Below, one piece after another: positions 46,713 through 52,992 of a DNA stretch of 52,992 bases. Source of the DNA: an uncultured Prevotellaceae bacterium (GTDB lineage: Bacteria > Bacteroidota > Bacteroidia > Bacteroidales > Bacteroidaceae). The notes below the pieces were generated by a model. It had not been told where the DNA came from, searched no databases, and saw only the letters and a program-made list of their open reading frames with translations. Both the position numbers and the translations under genes were made by a program. Where the stretch lies: positions 1-52,992 of the forward strand of contig OMRP01000014.1 in NCBI GenBank assembly GCA_900313615.1, written 5' to 3'. Positions within the stretch are counted from its first letter, which is position 1. The number at the start of each line of letters is the position of its first letter.

Positions 46713-49418
46713 TTAGAAACTAATGCTCACGCCCATGCTGTAGGAACGGTAGATGGGATAGGTGCGCTTGTCGTCGATGCCCAGAGTGTTGTTTGCCACG
46801 AAACTGTTAATCATCGGTGTCAACCCACTGTAACTGGTGATGGTGCCGAGGTTGTTCACGCTCAACGATAATCGCAGCGAACTGACGAAACGGGAATGTA
46901 GGGGTACATTGTAACCCAAAGTCAGGTAGTCGAAATTCAGGTAGTTGCCGCTCTCCAACCAGTAGTCGGAGGGTGTCTGGTCGTAAATCTGCTTCTCGGG
47001 CGCTTCCTTCATCACGTTGTAGTCGGGGAACGAGCCCATGTTCATGTAGGTATTGGCGGTGCCGTTGTAAATCTTATGGCCAAAAGCACCGTTCATCTGC
47101 AATGACACGTCAAAACGTTTATAGCGGAAACTGATGTTCGAACCCAGAGTCATCTTCGGTGTGGCTTGACCACAGATATGTTGCTCGGGTCTGCCGTCGC
47201 CGTCAGCATCTTCCAAATCATAGTATTTGCCTCCATCATCATATTCCTTAAGTCCTTTGCAGTGGGGTAGGTAGAACACTCCGAGGGGCTCTCCTACAAT
47301 ACGGTAAACTACATCGCTGTTGCCATGGAATCCTGCTCCATACAGACTGGCCATGCCAGAGATGTTATCGGCGGTGATGTATTGGCCTTGGTGGTAGCCT
47401 GAGAGAGAGATGAGTTTGTTGTGTTGCCACGACATGTTCACATTCACGTTCAGTTCCATGTCCTTGGTTTCTATGGGGGTGATGCCCATGCCCAACTCAA
47501 AACCGCTGTTGCTCATCGAACCAAGGTTGGCCAATAGTTTGTTGTAGGCGAAGGGGGGCACACTCACGTCATAGAGATATAGCATGTCGGTGGTCTTCGA
47601 ATAGTAGTATTCGGCGGTCATCACCAAACGGTTGTTCCATAAGCCCATGTCCACACCGACGTTGAACGTCGAGCGGGTCTCCCATCTCAGGTCAGGATTG
47701 GCGTTTTGCGCATAGCCCAAAGTAACGGCGGAAGCACCATTCAGGGGAACTAGACCCATGGGTTGGAGCATCTGCAGCGAGTAGTACGAGTCGATACCGC
47801 CAAGGTTACCAGAATAACCGAAGCCACTACGTAACTTCAACTGGGTAATCCAGTCCACAGGGGCCATGAACGGCTCTTTCTTGATGTTCCATTCGCCAGA
47901 GATGGAGGGGAAGAAACCCCATTTGTCGTTCGCGCCCATCATCGACGAACCATCATAACGGGCGTTCACATTGAGCGTGTATCGGTCCATCAAGGTGTAT
48001 TTGGCGTTGGCCAGGAAGGAGATGAGCACAGGACGTTCGTATGAGGAACCTGTGCCGCCGTAAGGACGAAGAGAACCGGCCTGCAAATTGTCATAACCGA
48101 ATTTGTTGGTGGTGAACCCTTTCACGGTGGTGAAAAAGCCCGAACGGTTATTCTCTTGGTATTCGCCCAAGGCGGAGAGTTGCAATTGGTGGATATCCCA
48201 AGTGTGCGAATAGTCGACCTTGAGGTTGGCCAACCAGTCTTCGGTCTTTTTCTCACCACGGTATGCCTGGCCCTGGGCCCATACCCATGTGGGCATGAAC
48301 TGACGATTCTCCGTCGAGTTGAAGGAATAAGAGCCGAATGCGGTCACCTTGAGGCCGGGAAGAATGTTAAAGGCCAACTGCAAGTGGCTGTTGAAACTGA
48401 GCATCTTCTCATGGTCTTTCTTCTCCAGCAATGCGAAGGGATGGTTAATCCATAGGGCGGTGGTGTTTTTCTTCCACGCTCCGTTGGTCATACCTTCATA
48501 GAAAGTCGGGTTTTGAGCCGCCGCCGAATAGAACAGTTCCCATTCGTCGTAGATGAATTTGTTGCGCTGCGACGAGCCGAAGACACCCAGGTCGATGGTC
48601 AAGCGGTTGTCGAAGGCTTTCTGTGTCAAGTCGAGTTTGGCCACGAAATTACTGAACGAACGGTCGCGAATCACTGTCTGGTGATCCATCAGACCTACCG
48701 AGGCGCGGTAGTTCGACTGTTCGGTACCACCGCTGAAAGCCACATGATGGTTCTGCACCAAACCGGTGCGGGTGATGGCCGAAGGGAAGTCGGTATTGAA
48801 ACCACCATCGTTGTAGGTCAAACCCAAATTCTGTGCCGTGCGTATGTATCCATCACGGTCCAACATCTCCATATTTTTGTATACCGACTGGAAACCGAAG
48901 TTGCCATCGTAGGAGATGTGGAACTGCCCACCATGACCGGTTTTCGTCTTCACCTGGATAACACCCGATGCACCACGCGAACCATATTGGGCGGTTTCGG
49001 CGGCGTTCTTGAGGATGGTGAAACTCTCGATGTCGGCGGGGTAAATGCTCGACAGTGTGGCCAAGTCGGCTGTCACACCGTCAATGACGACCAACGGTTC
49101 GTTGCCGCCGGTGAGTGATGTGGTACCACGCACACGAACACTTGACAGCATGGCCATGCGATTGTCGGCATTGCTGACGGTCACACCGGCAGCCTGACCG
49201 CTCAGGGCAGAGATGGGATTGGTGACAAGACCTTTGTTCATGCGGTCCTCGGTCACTTGTCCTACTGATCCGTTTTCTATCATGCGTTCGGTCTTGAGAC
49301 TGTCCGTCGTGGTTGATGTCTTTTTGCTTTGCGCATCGACATTTACGGGAAGAATAGAACACAACAATAGTGAGGCGATCACTTTCTTGGATACGTTCTT
49401 GATGGTAATTCTTTTCAT
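46713..49418 (-). CDS. SusC/RagA family TonB-dependent transporter, short N-terminus
   Basis: 901-aa outer-membrane channel. After the signal peptide (to about VDAQS) the plug begins almost at once (NPISALSGQAAGVTVSNADN, PLVVIDGVTADLATLSSI, AAETAQYGSRGASGVIQVKTK), followed by the 22-strand barrel, which ends in aromatic SISF. The carboxypeptidase-like regulatory domain and clear TonB box that usually precede the plug in SusC proteins are missing. Late in the barrel an acidic loop, DLEDADGDGRPEQH, resembles a calcium-binding loop. The substrate cannot be told: no glycosidase or sensor is nearby. It is the first gene of the susC-susD-radical SAM unit. Confidence 0.92.
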   Translation of the reverse strand: MKRITIKNVSKKVIASLLLCSILPVNVDAQSKKTSTTTDSLKTERMIENGSVGQVTEDRMNKGLVTNPISALSGQAAGVTVSNADNRMAMLSSVRVRGTTSLTGGNEPLVVIDGVTADLATLSSIYPADIESFTILKNAAETAQYGSRGASGVIQVKTKTGHGGQFHISYDGNFGFQSVYKNMEMLDRDGYIRTAQNLGLTYNDGGFNTDFPSAITRTGLVQNHHVAFSGGTEQSNYRASVGLMDHQTVIRDRSFSNFVAKLDLTQKAFDNRLTIDLGVFGSSQRNKFIYDEWELFYSAAAQNPTFYEGMTNGAWKKNTTALWINHPFALLEKKDHEKMLSFNSHLQLAFNILPGLKVTAFGSYSFNSTENRQFMPTWVWAQGQAYRGEKKTEDWLANLKVDYSHTWDIHQLQLSALGEYQENNRSGFFTTVKGFTTNKFGYDNLQAGSLRPYGGTGSSYERPVLISFLANAKYTLMDRYTLNVNARYDGSSMMGANDKWGFFPSISGEWNIKKEPFMAPVDWITQLKLRSGFGYSGNLGGIDSYYSLQMLQPMGLVPLNGASAVTLGYAQNANPDLRWETRSTFNVGVDMGLWNNRLVMTAEYYYSKTTDMLYLYDVSVPPFAYNKLLANLGSMSNSGFELGMGITPIETKDMELNVNVNMSWQHNKLISLSGYHQGQYITADNISGMASLYGAGFHGNSDVVYRIVGEPLGVFYLPHCKGLKEYDDGGKYYDLEDADGDGRPEQHICGQATPKMTLGSNISFRYKRFDVSLQMNGAFGHKIYNGTANTYMNMGSFPDYNVMKEAPEKQIYDQTPSDYWLESGNYLNFDYLTLGYNVPLHSRFVSSLRLSLSVNNLGTITSYSGLTPMINSFVANNTLGIDDKRTYPIYRSYSMGVSISF

Positions 49419-49473
49419 CAGAAAATATGTAAGTTTGTAAATTGCTTTTTACGGGTCTATGGTAATTCGTTTA

Positions 49474-49481
49474 CAAAAGTA
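49474..49481 (-). promoter_or_regulatory. -7 promoter box for susC
   Basis: TACTTTTG on minus, 55 bases before the susC start. The region upstream lacks a TTTG -33 box, and an inverted repeat GTGTA-TTATG-TACAC (49485-49499) sits where the spacer would be; both suggest activator-dependent control. Confidence 0.6.
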
Positions 49482-49532
49482 CGGGTGTATTATGTACACG
49501 TTACAGATTCTCTACATCTTTTTTATCAACTT

Positions 49533-49592
49533 ATTGCGACAGGTCATATCATATTGCGACAAATGGGAGACAAAATTTCGATTATTGTCGCA
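49533..49592 (-). promoter_or_regulatory. operator-like TTGCGACA repeats upstream of susC
   Basis: ATTGCGACA occurs at 49533-49541 and again at 49553-49561, exactly 20 bp apart, and a third copy in inverted orientation (TGTCGCAT) is at 49586-49593. They lie roughly 60-120 bases upstream of the expected susC transcription start, a usual place for activators of SusCD operons. Confidence 0.5.
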
Positions 49593-49593
49593 T

Positions 49594-49788
49594 ATGTTTT
49601 GTGTTGCCCAAAGATTTGGTCAGTAGCATGGGATAGACATTATGGGTAGCCTTTTGTGAAGAATAATGGTGTAATTCCTTCTTGAACAAATTCAAAACCT
49701 TGAACGCTTCTCCGAAGGCAAAGATACTACTTTTTTTCATATCTTCGTAAAAATATGGACAAAAGAATGCGTTTTCGGAAAAAATCGC
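49594..49788. other. remainder of the susC / ATPase divergent gap
   Basis: The gene-free stretch 49419-49844 (426 bases) contains the susC -7 box, the repeats above and the -7 box of the ATPase gene. In 49594-49788 I see no further motif; a 74-codon open stretch on minus has no supporting features. Confidence 0.5.
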
Positions 49789-49796
49789 TATATTTG
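49789..49796 (+). promoter_or_regulatory. -7 promoter box for the ATPase-DUF4435 pair
   Basis: TATATTTG, 48 bases upstream of ATG 49845. Confidence 0.62.
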
Positions 49797-49844
49797 CAGT
49801 TGACAAGGAATGACGTAATCCTAAACCATTAACCTTTTACCGAC

Positions 49845-50666
49845 ATGCAGAAATACGCGGAATATATTCAGGAGATAGAGATCGACTCGCTGTGGAGTGG
49901 CAAGAAACACATCAAGTGGAGACTCGACCGACGGGTGAATATCCTGAGCGGCGTCAACGGCATGGGAAAGAGCACCATCATCAATAAAGTGGTGAAGGGA
50001 CTCTCTGCCGGAGGCGAGTTTCCATCGCACATGCTCAAAGGGGTTCATTTGAAGGTTTATCCCGCCGAAGCGAAGTGGATACGCTATGATGTGATACGTT
50101 CCTTCGACCGTCCGCTTATGAGCAACGACATGATAGGGAAAATGGACTTGTCGCTGGCCACGGAACTCGACTGGCAACTATTTAAGTTGCAGCGCAAATA
50201 CCTCGACTATCAAGTGAACATGGGTAACCGCATCATACAGGTGCTGCAGAGTGGCACTCCCGATGCGGCACAGCAGGCACAGGCAATCTCGGAACCCAAA
50301 AAGCGCTTTCAAGACATCATGGATGAATTGTTTGCCGATACGGGGAAGAAAATCGTGCGGACGGAGAACGAGATTCGTTTTTCGCAAATCGGCGAGACAC
50401 TGGTGCCTTACCAATTGTCCAGCGGTGAAAAGCAAATCTTGGCCATCATGCTCACCGTGTTGGTTCAGGATGGCGAGGATTATGTGCTGTTCATGGACGA
50501 ACCAGAGGTGAGCCTGCATGTGGAGTGGCAGAAACGACTCATCGACCTGGTGTTGGAACTGAACCCTCACGTGCAAATCATCCTCACCACCCATTCGCCG
50601 GCCATCATCATGAACGGATGGCTTGACAGCGTGACGGAGGTGTCTGACATTACTGACGTTGACTGA
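49845..50666 (+). CDS. AAA/ABC-type ATPase, AriA-like
   Basis: 273-aa SMC/RecF-like ATPase. Walker A is GVNGMGKST (residues 36-44), the ABC signature is LSSGEKQ (191-197), Walker B is YVLFMDEPE (213-221) and the switch His250 is in TTHSPAI. The residues between (about 60-185) form a short insert with a predicted helical segment rather than a long coiled coil. It overlaps the following DUF4435 gene by one base (TGATG). ATPase plus DUF4435 is the composition of the PARIS anti-phage system (AriA + AriB), so a defence role is possible, but the gene is not in an obvious island. No mobile elements flank it. Confidence 0.85.
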   Translation: MQKYAEYIQEIEIDSLWSGKKHIKWRLDRRVNILSGVNGMGKSTIINKVVKGLSAGGEFPSHMLKGVHLKVYPAEAKWIRYDVIRSFDRPLMSNDMIGKMDLSLATELDWQLFKLQRKYLDYQVNMGNRIIQVLQSGTPDAAQQAQAISEPKKRFQDIMDELFADTGKKIVRTENEIRFSQIGETLVPYQLSSGEKQILAIMLTVLVQDGEDYVLFMDEPEVSLHVEWQKRLIDLVLELNPHVQIILTTHSPAIIMNGWLDSVTEVSDITDVD

Positions 50667-51733
50667 TGGGAAAGAGATTGGGCGATAACCTATCGTCGGA
50701 ATATATCAGCGCCGCCAATAAGATGAAGTCTAAACAGGGGCGCCGGCGTATCGTGGCTTATGTGGAGAGCTACGACGATGTGTTCTTTTGGCGTAAGGTG
50801 CTCAGTGAGTTTGAAAACGACAAACGCTATTTCGAGGTGATGCTTCCCTCGAAAATCAATCTGTCGAAAGGAAAGAAACAAGTGCTAATGAACCTGGTGA
50901 AGGATAAGGTGGGAAAGGATATGATAGCTTGTGTGGATGCTGATTACGACTTCCTCATTCAGGGGGCAACAGCGGTGTCGAGACAGGTTATTGAAAACCC
51001 CTACGTGTTCCATACCTATGTCTATGCCATCGAGAACTATCAGTGCTATGCGCCATCGTTGCATGATGTGTGCGTGATGGTGACGCTCAACGACCATGTG
51101 ACCTTCGATTTCGAGGAGTACTACAGACAATTTTCTCAAGCTATCTTCCCATTGTTTGTGTGGAACATCATGTTCTACCGTACCAACCACTACTCCGACT
51201 TCACCATGACCGACTTCAACCGTGTGATTGAAACGGGCAACTTCAATTTGCAAGACCCCTTGAAAGGCATCATGAACGTGCGCAAGAAGGTGGGACGAAA
51301 GGTGAGGATGCTGCAGCAGGAGAATCCGGACGCGAAGGAGTTTTTTTTGGCTACCAAAGATAGCTTGAAAGATTTGGGGGTGACGGCCGACACGGCATAT
51401 CTCTACATCCAGGGGCATCATCTCTTCGATAAGGTGGCTTTGCCGATGATGAACAAGATTTGTGATAAGTTGCGCCGTGACCGTGAAATGGAGATACGCC
51501 GCAAAGCGGTACATTCCACACAGATGCACAACGAACTGTCGTGCTACACGCATAGCATAGAACAGGTAATGTCGATGCTTAAGAAAAACATGGGCTATTT
51601 TCAGTCGGAGCCTTATCTTCGTCTCAAGGAAGACATCAAGCGCTTCCTTGAGGGAAAAGGCAAAAGTCTGTCGGCCAAAGAAAAGGCATCCAACGCTGTT
51701 GCCGACCTCTCGTCAACATTGGATGCCCTGTAA
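50666..51733 (+). CDS. DUF4435 (TOPRIM-like) protein, AriB-like
   Basis: 355-aa protein with a DUF4435 domain of the TOPRIM type used by OLD-family nucleases. Glu34 in RIVAYVESYDDVFFW and the D-x-D-x-D cluster Asp91/93/95 in CVDADYD are the expected metal-binding residues. The C-terminal third is helical and rich in Lys and Met (EMEIRRKAVHSTQMHNELS). In PARIS, AriB is a toxic nuclease held by AriA and released on sensing a phage anti-restriction protein. Here the one-base overlap with the ATPase gene implies fixed stoichiometry. No third gene accompanies the pair; manA converges 97 bases downstream. Confidence 0.82.
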   Translation: MGKRLGDNLSSEYISAANKMKSKQGRRRIVAYVESYDDVFFWRKVLSEFENDKRYFEVMLPSKINLSKGKKQVLMNLVKDKVGKDMIACVDADYDFLIQGATAVSRQVIENPYVFHTYVYAIENYQCYAPSLHDVCVMVTLNDHVTFDFEEYYRQFSQAIFPLFVWNIMFYRTNHYSDFTMTDFNRVIETGNFNLQDPLKGIMNVRKKVGRKVRMLQQENPDAKEFFLATKDSLKDLGVTADTAYLYIQGHHLFDKVALPMMNKICDKLRRDREMEIRRKAVHSTQMHNELSCYTHSIEQVMSMLKKNMGYFQSEPYLRLKEDIKRFLEGKGKSLSAKEKASNAVADLSSTLDAL

Positions 51734-51777
51734 AAATGAAAATGACGTTTGAATTTCTTGATTACCAAGGTGTTGTC

Positions 51778-51829
51778 TTCACTCCTCCACTCCTTTCACT
51801 CCTCTCACTCCCTCCATTCCTCCTCTCTT
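51778..51829. repeat. CACTCCTC pyrimidine tract next to the manA stop
   Basis: Imperfect CACTCCTCC / TTTCACTCC units occupy the gap between the DUF4435 gene and manA, ending exactly at the manA stop codon. On the manA strand they are purine-rich (GGAGTGA). Confidence 0.75.
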
Positions 51830-52789
51830 TCACACATACGTTTCCAAAAATTTCACGGTGCCTTCTACCTCCACCATCTGTGTGGTGGCGGGGAGCAGCA
51901 CGGTATCGCCCATGCGGAAGGGTATTTTGTTGCCTTCATCATCGGTCAGCGTGCCTTCGCCACGCAGGGCAATGAGAATGACGAAACTGTCCAATTCGCT
52001 GTAGTCGAGTGTCATGGGCTCGTCGAGGTCGTATATGGCAGTGTTGAAATATGGACATTGCACGAGCGACACTCCTTGGTTCTTGCGGGGAACGTATTCG
52101 GTGCGGTAGCTTTTCTCTACATGATAGTTGATGCATTCGGCGGCTTCGCGGGTATGCAACTCGCGATAGTTGCCGTTTTTGTCCTTACGCTTATAATCGT
52201 AGATGCGGTAAGTCACATCGCTTGTCTGCTGTATCTCAACCAGGAAACAGCCTGTGCCGATGGAATGGATGCGGCCAGCGGGAAGGAAAAACACGTCGCC
52301 TTCTTTCACCTTATATTGTGCGATGGCATCGGTGATGGTGCCGTCATCCACCATCGTCTTGTATTGTTCAGGAGTAATCTCTTTCTGAAGACCGCTGTAG
52401 AGCATAGAGTTAGGCTCGCTCTCCATAATATACCACATCTCCGTCTTGCCACGCGGCTTACCTTGGCGATGGGCAATCTCGTCGTTGGGATGCACTTGGA
52501 TGGAGAGGTCTTGGTGGGCATCGATGAACTTGATGAGTAGGGGGAACTCATCGCCGAAACGACGGTAGTTGTCAACGCCTATCAGCTGTGCTTTCATCTC
52601 GTGGAGCAAGATGTTCAGCGACTTGCCTTGATAGGGACCATCGCTCACTACGGTCTCGTTGTCGGCAACGCCGGAAATTTCCCAACTCTCGCCCACCTGC
52701 TGCTGTTCGCTATTCAGGTGCTTGAATGGTATAATCTTGTCACCACCCCACAGGGTGGATTTCAATAACGGTTCAAATCTGATAAACAT
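51830..52789 (-). CDS. manA: mannose-6-phosphate isomerase, class I
   Basis: 319-aa zinc enzyme interconverting mannose-6-phosphate and fructose-6-phosphate, feeding GDP-mannose or glycolysis. The zinc-site motifs are SIQVHPNDEIA, GKTEMWYIME and FLPAGRIHSIGTG. It is of the shorter cupin type common in Bacteroidetes and Firmicutes. Alone on minus; only a weak -7-like TATTTTC is seen upstream. Its 5' side adjoins the tandem repeat region. Confidence 0.95.
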   Translation of the reverse strand: MFIRFEPLLKSTLWGGDKIIPFKHLNSEQQQVGESWEISGVADNETVVSDGPYQGKSLNILLHEMKAQLIGVDNYRRFGDEFPLLIKFIDAHQDLSIQVHPNDEIAHRQGKPRGKTEMWYIMESEPNSMLYSGLQKEITPEQYKTMVDDGTITDAIAQYKVKEGDVFFLPAGRIHSIGTGCFLVEIQQTSDVTYRIYDYKRKDKNGNYRELHTREAAECINYHVEKSYRTEYVPRKNQGVSLVQCPYFNTAIYDLDEPMTLDYSELDSFVILIALRGEGTLTDDEGNKIPFRMGDTVLLPATTQMVEVEGTVKFLETYV

Positions 52790-52813
52790 GTTTACTTTAT
52801 TCGTTGAAAATAT

Positions 52814-52885
52814 TATTACAATCTACTACAACCTATTACTACCTATTACTACCTAATCTAATCTAAGACAACCTATACCCCTATT
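52814..52885. repeat. CTATTACTAC low-complexity stretch
   Basis: Short imperfect units (CTACTACAAC, CTATTACTAC, CTAATCTAATCTAAG) between manA and the 36-bp array. No gene or promoter is visible in it. Confidence 0.6.
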
Positions 52886-52897
52886 TGTTCCTCATTT

Positions 52898-52992
52898 CAT
52901 TCCCTCCCTTTGGGAGGGTTAGGGTGGGTATCTCATTCCCTCCCTTTGGGAGGGTTAGGGTGGGTATCCCATTCCCTCCCTTTGGGAGGGTT
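52898..52992 (+). repeat. 36-bp tandem repeat with hairpin and G-quadruplex potential
   Basis: Units start at 52898, 52934 and 52970 (exact 36-bp period) and the array is cut by the window end. Each unit contains the 7-bp palindrome CCCTCCC-TTT-GGGAGGG and then GGGAGGGTTAGGGTGGG, four G-triplets with loops of 1, 3 and 1. There are no spacers, so it is not a CRISPR array. Confidence 0.9.

Noticed and set aside
49582-49806. 74-codon open frame on minus upstream of susC
   Set aside because: It runs over the ATPase promoter and operator-like repeats and has no promoter of its own.
52898-52992. CRISPR array
   Set aside because: The 36-bp period looked suggestive, but units are directly contiguous with no unique spacers and no cas genes are near.

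Overview
The window looks like a chromosomal segment of a Bacteroidales bacterium, most likely Prevotellaceae. The evidence is the repeated use of the Bacteroidetes promoter signal (-7 box TAnnTTTG, sometimes with TTTG about 20 bases upstream), a SusC/SusD pair, Bacteroidetes-type gene orders (rpmF-fabH-era-der; tig-clpP-clpX-recQ-guaB; ppiC-surA-ostA-mutL), and weak Shine-Dalgarno signals with many start/stop overlaps. No insertion sequence, prophage, integrase or CRISPR array is visible.

Layout. 1-100 holds the 3' end of a 5S rRNA gene and its terminator, so the window begins just after an rRNA operon. 213-5978 holds an orphan sensor kinase, then a plus-strand set for translation and lipid synthesis (DUF177, L32, FabH, Era, Der, a small lipoprotein). 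5998-10731 has two envelope transport blocks (MlaE/MlaF on minus, LptB on plus), then pyrH, birA and yraN on minus. 10986-17633 has a secreted repeat protein and the proteostasis block (trigger factor, ClpP, ClpX) followed by RecQ. 17749-25865 is guaB plus an outer-membrane biogenesis cluster (two SurA-type isomerases, an OstA/LptA-like protein and a tiny membrane protein) ending in mutL. 26040-33753 has an OmpA-type porin, trpS, tRNA-Val(UAC), a double-ACT protein, purB, a pseudouridine synthase with a long Q/G/Y/R-rich disordered head, and asnS. 33841-37534 is a minus operon of a CPA2 antiporter, a LolD-type ATPase and a CvfB-like S1 protein. 37733-42631 has asd, a LuxR-type response regulator, paaK-panE and a PepSY-like protein. 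43000-49418 has a secreted C1B peptidase, convergent to a SusC-SusD-radical SAM operon. 49845-52789 has an ATPase/DUF4435 pair reminiscent of the PARIS anti-phage system, convergent to manA. The window ends in a 36-bp tandem repeat that can form either a hairpin or a G-quadruplex.

Most genes are conserved housekeeping genes. The parts worth attention are: the ATPase + TOPRIM-like pair (49845-51733); the SusCD operon translationally coupled to a PflA-like radical SAM gene, with an unusually short SusC and an operator-like repeat upstream; the hairpin/G4 repeat family (38793-38847 and 52898-52992); purine-rich tracts that start at or after stop codons and in one case encode a protein's C-terminus; a MutL without recognisable endonuclease motifs; and a palindrome at the promoter of the orphan response regulator.
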